A stretch of 35,825 nucleotides of DNA, taken from contig JANWZE010000104.1 of assembly GCA_025054955.1 (NCBI GenBank), positions 1 through 35,825 of the forward strand, read 5' to 3'. The number at the start of each line of letters is the position of its first letter. The stretch's first letter is position 1. Below the pieces are notes generated by a model. It had not been told where the DNA came from. It searched no databases and saw only the letters and a list, made by a program, of their open reading frames with translations. Origin of the DNA: Blastocatellia bacterium (lineage in GTDB: Bacteria; Acidobacteriota; Blastocatellia; HR10; J050). Both the position numbers and the translations under genes were made by a program. Positions 30,335-35,825 of this stretch are shown piece by piece.

Positions 30335-31432
30335 ATGACTGTTGGCGTGCTGGGCGGTGGTCAACTTGGCCGCATGTTGGCGCTGGCCGGTTATCCACTC
30401 GGACTGCGCTTCCGATTTCTCGATCCCAAGCCAGACGCGCCAGTCGCCGGGCTGGCCGAACATGTGCGAGCCGCCTACGATGACGAACGCGCTCTCAGCG
30501 CATTTGCCGAAGCGCTGACGCTGGTCACTTATGAATTTGAAAATGTGCCTGTGCAGTCAGTTCGATTCCTGAGCCAGCACGTTCCGGTTTATCCGCCACC
30601 GCAGGCGCTGGAAGTGGCGCAAGATCGGCTTAATGAGAAAACGCTGTTTCGCTCCCTCGGCATCCCCACGTCGCCGTTTGCGCCGGTTGAGACGCTGGTT
30701 GATCTGCAACAATCGCTCAATGTCATTGGCTTGCCGGCGGTGCTCAAGACACGTCGCTTCGGCTATGATGGTAAAGGTCAGAGTGTGTTGCGCGAGCCGT
30801 CTGACGTGGATCGCGCATGGACGGCGTTGGGCGGCGAGCCGTTAATCCTGGAGGGTTTCGTGCCGTTTGAACGTGAGGTTTCGATCATCGCCGTGCGCCG
30901 TCGTAACGGTCAGACAGCGTTTTACCCGCTCGTAGAAAACCGGCATCATGATGGTATTTTGCGGCTCTCTTTAGCGCCCGCGCCCTGCCTGACGCCTGAG
31001 CTTCAACAGCGCGCCGAAGACAAAGCGCAGCGCATTTTGCAAGCCCTCGATTACGTCGGCGTGCTGGCGATAGAATTTTTCCAGCTCGATGGGCGTCTGC
31101 TGGCTAATGAGATGGCTCCGCGCGTGCACAATTCTGGGCATTGGACTATTGAAGGCGCTGAGACGAGCCAATTTGAAAACCATCTGCGGGCTATCCTCGA
31201 CCTCCCACTCGGTTCCACGCAAGCAGTCGGCCACTCAGCGATGCTCAATTTAATCGGGACAATACCTCCGGTGAACGATGTGTTGGCTGTGCCCGATGCG
31301 CATGTACACCTGTATGGCAAGCTTCCACAACCTGGTCGCAAGCTCGGCCACGTCACTATTCGAGCTGATGCGCCGGAACTTCTGCAGCAGCGACTGAATC
31401 AGCTCCGAAGCATTGTCCATTCGCCGGTCTAG
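30335..31432 (+). CDS. purK: N5-carboxyaminoimidazole ribonucleotide synthase
   Basis: A 365-aa ATP-grasp enzyme that makes N5-CAIR from AIR, bicarbonate and ATP. It begins with VGVLGGGQLGRMLALAGYPLG, followed by VTYEFENVP, the ATP-grasp loop VLKTRRFGYDGKGQ, EGFVPFEREVSII, the Mg-site residues in LLANEMAPRVHNSGHWTIEGA, and a C-terminal GHVTIRAD. Start choice: the ATG at 30335 gives MTVGVLGGG, with GGAGAG 5 nt upstream; an ATG four codons earlier is less likely. It works directly with purE. The gene converges on the acyltransferase gene. Confidence 0.95.
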   Translation: MTVGVLGGGQLGRMLALAGYPLGLRFRFLDPKPDAPVAGLAEHVRAAYDDERALSAFAEALTLVTYEFENVPVQSVRFLSQHVPVYPPPQALEVAQDRLNEKTLFRSLGIPTSPFAPVETLVDLQQSLNVIGLPAVLKTRRFGYDGKGQSVLREPSDVDRAWTALGGEPLILEGFVPFEREVSIIAVRRRNGQTAFYPLVENRHHDGILRLSLAPAPCLTPELQQRAEDKAQRILQALDYVGVLAIEFFQLDGRLLANEMAPRVHNSGHWTIEGAETSQFENHLRAILDLPLGSTQAVGHSAMLNLIGTIPPVNDVLAVPDAHVHLYGKLPQPGRKLGHVTIRADAPELLQQRLNQLRSIVHSPV

Positions 31433-31538
31433 CGCGATTTTCAATTGCCTTTAGCTGGAGGTCTCACGTCTTGCAGGCTCATGCACGCTGCATGCGCTCG
31501 CAGGGTAAACTCATTCACAACCGTTCTCGCGCACTGAA

Positions 31539-32684
31539 TCAAATCTTGATGAATATCTTCTTGCGATAGAGGATGGCCAGAGGAATGAGCCATGCGATGA
31601 CATAAGCGATGGCAAACAGCAGCGAACCGTTCATCGGCCCAGCCCAAGAAGCGAAAAAATGCTCATACACGTAGGTTTTGAAAGACACTGACGAACCATC
31701 CGGCTGAGTCAGTTTGTAGATGACCATCAAACGACCCAGCAGCCCGGATAATACGAATACGATGATCGGGTTCACGCCGTACATCACGAATGGTGTAACC
31801 AACCGCCGGTAGCCGAGACCATCTACGAACCACACGCATGCACCGAGGCACAGCAACGCCATCCCGGCTGTGAACACAACATAAGAGCTGGTCCATAGGT
31901 TTTTGTTAATCGGGAACCAAACGTCCATGAGTTGCCCCAGGAGAACGCCGGCCAGACCGGCCAGGAGCAGCCCGCGCGTTTTCTCGCTGACGCTGCGAGC
32001 TGCTTTCAGCCAGTAACCGGTCAACACACCACACAACGTCGTGGCAATCGCCGGTATCGTGCTGAGCAATCCTTCCGGGTCCCACGTCGGTTTCCACAGA
32101 TGGCCGCGCAACAACCGATAATCCACGTACGCCGCCAGATTTCCCTCCTGCTCCAGCACGCCGGCGCCGTAGCCGGGAACCGGCACCAGCGTCATCAATA
32201 GCCAGTAAAGAATCAAGAGCGCCACGGTGAACATGACCTGCCCTTTGAGCTTTGTCCACATGAAGATGAGCGAGGCAAAGAAGTAACATAGGGCAATGCG
32301 TTGCAGCACGCCGGGGATGCGAATCTTCGACAGGTCGTAGAACGGGAAGCCGTTTAACAACAGGCCGAGCGCAAACAGGATAAGCGTGCGCTGCACGATT
32401 TGCGCAAACAGCGCCCGCCGGCTATCGCCCCGCGCCAATCGCTTCGGCAACGAGAGCGTGATGGCCACACCGACGATGAACAAGAAGAATGGGAAAATTA
32501 AATCGGTCGGCGTCCAGCCGTGCCATTCGGCATGTTGCAGTGGTCTATAAACATGGCTCCAACTGCCCGGATTGTTCACCAAAATCATACCGGCTATGGT
32601 GATGCCACGAAACACATCAAGCGAAACCAGTCGCTCAGCATGCGCCGCGACGATGGGGTGAGGGCTGCCGGATTGAGGCGTCAT
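31539..32684 (-). CDS. Heparan-alpha-glucosaminide N-acetyltransferase-like membrane protein
   Basis: A 381-aa protein with about ten membrane helices. The N-terminal block RLVSLDVFRGITIAGMILVN, NPGSWSHVYRPLQHAEWHG and TPTDLIFPFFLFIVGVAI is the signature of the HGSNAT/NagX (DUF5009) group, with the His of AEWHG at the site proposed to carry the acetyl group in the human enzyme. Such proteins move acetyl groups across a membrane onto amino sugars; here the target could be peptidoglycan or an exopolysaccharide sugar (inference). The ATG at 32684 is chosen over one at 32741 because the added residues do not look like part of the domain; neither has a strong ribosome-binding site. AsmA lies 98 nt upstream. 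Confidence 0.87.
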   Translation of the reverse strand: MTPQSGSPHPIVAAHAERLVSLDVFRGITIAGMILVNNPGSWSHVYRPLQHAEWHGWTPTDLIFPFFLFIVGVAITLSLPKRLARGDSRRALFAQIVQRTLILFALGLLLNGFPFYDLSKIRIPGVLQRIALCYFFASLIFMWTKLKGQVMFTVALLILYWLLMTLVPVPGYGAGVLEQEGNLAAYVDYRLLRGHLWKPTWDPEGLLSTIPAIATTLCGVLTGYWLKAARSVSEKTRGLLLAGLAGVLLGQLMDVWFPINKNLWTSSYVVFTAGMALLCLGACVWFVDGLGYRRLVTPFVMYGVNPIIVFVLSGLLGRLMVIYKLTQPDGSSVSFKTYVYEHFFASWAGPMNGSLLFAIAYVIAWLIPLAILYRKKIFIKI

Positions 32685-32782
32685 AGCGATTATCCCATGG
32701 ATGAAAGAGGCACAGCGCCGGCGAGCGCACGCGCCAGACAAAGCGGAACCTCATTCATCGGTTCGATTCTTCACTGCTGTTA

Positions 32783-35134
32783 TCAAGGCTGCTGCTTCGG
32801 TCTCTTTTTGAAAATCTCCAACACATCCTGGATCGCCTCGACCGGCTTTTGCGGCATGCGGGGAAGATTTTCTCGTAGCACGTTGCCGTCCAGGTGAAAA
32901 TGAGGCTGCCGCAGCGGGCCTGACATTCTCAACGGCACCACGACCGTCTGATCCTTCAAAATATACTTGCCGGCAGCCGATAGGATATTGCCTGGTGGTA
33001 CCACCGCCGGCGTCAAGGATGGGGCCAGTTGAGCGCGCAGGACATAATCCGTCTGATGGGGCGAAGCCAACTGAAGGCTGCCGCGCCCAGTGACGGTGAC
33101 CTGATTCAAATCCCACTTGAGCTCTTCGGTGAGCAACCGTCCGCCACCGAGTCGGTAATTGGTGGTGAACTGTCGAAACCGCGTCTCTTTGCCATCAGCC
33201 GATAGCCCAACCAACTCACCGAGGGTGATGATTTGCTGCATCAGGTTAAACGCGGTCAAGCGACCATCCGTCACCGTCAATCGCCCATGCCCGGAAAGCG
33301 TGGCCAGCAGCACGTCAGCATGTCGGCCTCGCCAATGCATGTTCAATGTGCCGTCGGCCTGACCGTAGAGTGTGTCTTTCAGAGATGACATCGCCGAAAG
33401 AAATTGATTGACATCTACGCCGTTGAAATTTCCTATCGCTGTGATGTCCGGCTCAGTTCCGGTCAACGTCACTCGTCCGCTATATCGTCCGCCGTAGAGG
33501 CGACATGTCAACGGCGTGAGATCAACTGTCTGCCCTTGAAACTTGATTCGAGCAGCCAGGTCGGTGACCGTCAGGTTGTCATGGGTGATGCGTCCTCCGG
33601 TGATTTGCCCTTGGCCGGCGAGTGTCGGGCGAACGCGGCCATCAGCCAGAGGCGTTTCAACCATCGCTGTGAAGGTAAGCAGGCCAGCGCCCGACAATGA
33701 CGCGCCGTAGCCCAGTGCCGCAGCGGTTTTCAGCAGGTCTTCCACTCGGGCGTTCTCTACGGCCACTTGCAGTCGCGCCTGCGGCTGCCGACGGTAGTTG
33801 TGAACACTCAGCGAGGTGACGTCAACCACGGTGCGCTCGCCGAGCGTTGCGCGAAATGGTGAGACAGTGATGGCGTCAGGATCGAACACGAGGTTCAGCT
33901 CAGAGACTTGAATTGGCTGTGGCCATTGCGGGCTGCGGAGCTGGAAACGCTGAATAGTCGAGTGTCCGTGCAAGGTCAATGCCGCCGGCGACCCGTTGAT
34001 CTGAAGCTCAATCCGAGCCTGACCGGTCGCCGATATGGCTTGTGGCATGCTGAGGCCCAGTGCCTGAGCCGATTCCATCAAGCCTTCCAGCGCCATGGCC
34101 TCGCCCGTGATGCGAAGCGCGAGAGTCGGCTTTGTAGGAATTTGACTGATTTGTCCGGTCATCATGGCCTGCGTTTGCCCCATCGCCCATTGACATGAGG
34201 CGACGTCCACCAGATAGGAATTTTCCTGAGCTGTGACATCCAGAGTGAATCGGGCGGTTAGTGGCAACGGGGCCGGCTTCGGGGCATCGCCGAGTCGAAG
34301 CTGCTCCGTTTTCAGCTCGCCTTGAATCTGCACGCCGCTGCTTGGCGCTCCTTTCAGCGTGGCGGTCAATCTGAGCCGACCCTGCGCCGCAGGCGCCTGC
34401 CCAAACAATGCCGCTACGCCGCTCAACTCAGCTTGCTCAACGCTCAGGCGAGCATCGAGCGGCGAGCGGATCACGTCGTCAGGATCAACCGGCCCAAATG
34501 TGCCCTCCATGCTCAGTTGGCCTTGCTGTTGTCCCGGGAGCGTGACGGCCAGCTTGAAATTCGCCACGGTGTTTGAAGAGAAGTTGTTGAGCGTGGCTTG
34601 AATACCTGTGTAGGACTTTTCCATCGGCTGAAGTTGACGGCGGTTGATCAGCGTGACGCGACCGTCTCGGACGGTGATGTTGATCGGCGGTGCACCCGTC
34701 TCGCTTGGCTCCTGCGTCAGCGGATTCAGCGTGCTCCAATTCCAGCGGTCGTCCTTCTCTTTGATGAGCACGACGGTCGGCTCCACCAGTTCGATATGTC
34801 GCACTTGAGGATGGCCGGTCAGCAACGACCAAAATCCTATGTCCAGTTGGATAGTTTGAGCTTGTACAAACGCGCCGGTGTGAAACTGAGGATCGTCAAC
34901 GATGATGGTATCGGTCGCTTTCAGGCGGATGCGTGGATAGAGAGTTAATTGCAGACTTCCGAATGAGACCGAACGCCCCAGCCGTTGTTCAAGCTGGCGA
35001 GCAATCTGATCACGATAGAGATTGACATCAAACGACCAAATCCATCCGATCAAACCAGCAAGCAGCGTCAGAACCAGCGCGCTGATCACCATCCATCGCC
35101 GAGATGTCAATCTGAATCTGAGCCATTCCAGCAC
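32783..35134 (-). CDS. AsmA-family protein
   Basis: A 783-aa inner-membrane-anchored protein. The N-terminal helix (about residues 17-35, VISALVLTLLAGLIGWIWSF) is followed by YRDQIARQLEQRLGRSVSFG and SLQLTLYPRIRLKATDTIIVDD, the classic AsmA start. The rest is repetitive beta sheet (about 60-770), including an AsmA C-terminal-like block with LSGHGRLTVTDGRLTAFNLMQQI (about 620-642). Members form long periplasmic grooves, bridge to the outer membrane and probably carry lipids. The start is GTG, with no clear ribosome-binding site, 9 nt after the previous stop, so translation may be coupled. It supports a double-membrane envelope. Confidence 0.9.
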   Translation of the reverse strand: MLEWLRFRLTSRRWMVISALVLTLLAGLIGWIWSFDVNLYRDQIARQLEQRLGRSVSFGSLQLTLYPRIRLKATDTIIVDDPQFHTGAFVQAQTIQLDIGFWSLLTGHPQVRHIELVEPTVVLIKEKDDRWNWSTLNPLTQEPSETGAPPINITVRDGRVTLINRRQLQPMEKSYTGIQATLNNFSSNTVANFKLAVTLPGQQQGQLSMEGTFGPVDPDDVIRSPLDARLSVEQAELSGVAALFGQAPAAQGRLRLTATLKGAPSSGVQIQGELKTEQLRLGDAPKPAPLPLTARFTLDVTAQENSYLVDVASCQWAMGQTQAMMTGQISQIPTKPTLALRITGEAMALEGLMESAQALGLSMPQAISATGQARIELQINGSPAALTLHGHSTIQRFQLRSPQWPQPIQVSELNLVFDPDAITVSPFRATLGERTVVDVTSLSVHNYRRQPQARLQVAVENARVEDLLKTAAALGYGASLSGAGLLTFTAMVETPLADGRVRPTLAGQGQITGGRITHDNLTVTDLAARIKFQGQTVDLTPLTCRLYGGRYSGRVTLTGTEPDITAIGNFNGVDVNQFLSAMSSLKDTLYGQADGTLNMHWRGRHADVLLATLSGHGRLTVTDGRLTAFNLMQQIITLGELVGLSADGKETRFRQFTTNYRLGGGRLLTEELKWDLNQVTVTGRGSLQLASPHQTDYVLRAQLAPSLTPAVVPPGNILSAAGKYILKDQTVVVPLRMSGPLRQPHFHLDGNVLRENLPRMPQKPVEAIQDVLEIFKKRPKQQP

Positions 35135-35143
35135 AAACGCATT

Positions 35144-35773
35144 CTAACACATGGGGGTGAGCGAGGCCGATGTCGTTTTTCGTTTCAATACCAAATAGGT
35201 CACCCCGGCGCCGACGAGTTTTCCGGTCAGGTCCCACTGCAAGTCACGCGGCGCATCATAGGGGCTCCAGATGCGCTTGCCGCCGAAGTAAAGTTCATCC
35301 CACAACTCGATCACTTCATAGAAAGCCGCTGCGCTGTAGCTACACGTGATGCCAAAGAGCACGATCCATCTGAGCGATAACCGATACCCGCGCCGTTCGA
35401 TCATTTCTTTCAGCAACCAGATGATCGCCGGAATCGTCAGCGCGGAGGCTGCGCAGTGCGCGAACTCGTCATACATGATCGGGCCAAACGAGCGCCCATA
35501 CATGCGGAAGTAGTTGCCCAACGCATCAACAGCAACAGCAGCCATCAGCAACGCGACGACGACCCAAGGCGCCTTGATGCCATAGTAGGTGCGCACGTAG
35601 CCGTATCCCATGCCGACAAGCACCACCGTGATAACGGCAATCAATCCTGTCGGCAGGTAGGGCAGCTTCAACAGAAAGGCCGTCGTCGCCAGCGCCAAGA
35701 GAATGAACCATGGCGCTTCAAGTCGTTTCCAGGAAGTTGAAACTGACAGTACCGGTTGGATTGATCGGTTCAT
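35144..35773 (-). CDS. DUF2238 (YjdF-like) membrane protein
   Basis: A 209-aa protein with five or six membrane helices. The family pattern is visible: MYGRSFGPIMYDEFAHCAAS with a conserved Asp and His near residues 95-105, YSAAAFYEVIELWDELYFGG (about 150-170), then PYDAPRDLQWDLTGKLVGA near the end. These acidic and His residues are typical of the YjdF/DUF2238 group, whose function is unknown. The ATG at 35773 has AGAGG 8 nt upstream, whereas the earlier in-frame ATG at 35800 lacks one. The AsmA gene begins 9 nt after its stop, so the two form an operon. Confidence 0.85.
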   Translation of the reverse strand: MNRSIQPVLSVSTSWKRLEAPWFILLALATTAFLLKLPYLPTGLIAVITVVLVGMGYGYVRTYYGIKAPWVVVALLMAAVAVDALGNYFRMYGRSFGPIMYDEFAHCAASALTIPAIIWLLKEMIERRGYRLSLRWIVLFGITCSYSAAAFYEVIELWDELYFGGKRIWSPYDAPRDLQWDLTGKLVGAGVTYLVLKRKTTSASLTPMC

Positions 35774-35825
35774 GACGGCAACCTCTGCTTGCAAATTCAC
35801 CCGCTGTGTGAAGCACAGCGTAGCG

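Overview
The window looks like chromosomal DNA of a GC-rich Gram-negative bacterium. Acidobacteriota, perhaps class Blastocatellia, is my best guess. The grounds are a TonB-family protein, an AsmA-family protein, a SpoIID/LytB protein carrying SPOR and SLH-like segments, a huge beta-propeller histidine kinase, Hanks-type kinase and FHA signalling, and an EF-P with a GGGKLGG loop. Taxonomy is inferred from gene content only; no rRNA is present. There is no CRISPR array, phage, plasmid or recognisable transposase.

Left part (1-6876, all minus strand): a run of small secreted or cytoplasmic alpha+beta proteins (start of an exported protein, a secreted 151-aa protein, a secreted DUF4440/SnoaL protein, a SnoaL-like cyclase, a GYD protein and a broken GYD copy). 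These lie downstream of a two-component system made of one propeller histidine kinase, one NarL-type regulator and one receiver-only regulator. The gaps hold clusters of hairpin repeats.

Middle-left (7049-13938, minus strand): a membrane protein, a DinB-fold protein, a baeRF (release-factor-like) protein, cyclopropane-fatty-acid synthase, a two-gene module of a four-cysteine protein and a membrane-anchored GcvH-like protein without the lipoyl lysine, and EF-P. Between them are long gene-free stretches with degenerate repeats and an inverted repeat with 14-bp arms. An exported amidohydrolase with a nearly leaderless promoter follows on the plus strand (14227-15309).

Middle (15464-18080, minus strand): a double-FHA membrane protein overlaps a Ser/Thr kinase gene by 8 nt, with a hairpin over the ribosome-binding site of the first gene. 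A 750-bp gene-free stretch rich in the same repeat family as at 7.5 kb separates it from the next block.

Middle-right (18831-27605, plus strand): a tightly packed gene train of Gfo/Idh/MocA oxidoreductase, class-C beta-lactamase-like serine hydrolase, TonB-family protein, SpoIID protein, a 29-aa membrane peptide, miaA, hfq, tmk and holB. It combines envelope functions with core tRNA, RNA and DNA metabolism. A 70-bp tandem repeat has duplicated the junction between the TonB stop and the SpoIID start, creating two mini-ORFs. A tRNA-Arg(ACG) gene with its own promoter follows.

Right part: a secreted 480-aa protein of unknown function, purE-purK (two-step class I purine carboxylation), then on the minus strand a heparan-N-acetyltransferase-like membrane protein, an AsmA-family protein and a DUF2238-like membrane protein.

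I see no large undescribed defence or biosynthetic system. The most unusual items are the lysine-less GcvH-like/four-cysteine pair, the duplicated leader before the SpoIID gene, the FHA-gene start hairpin and the two-locus degenerate repeat family.
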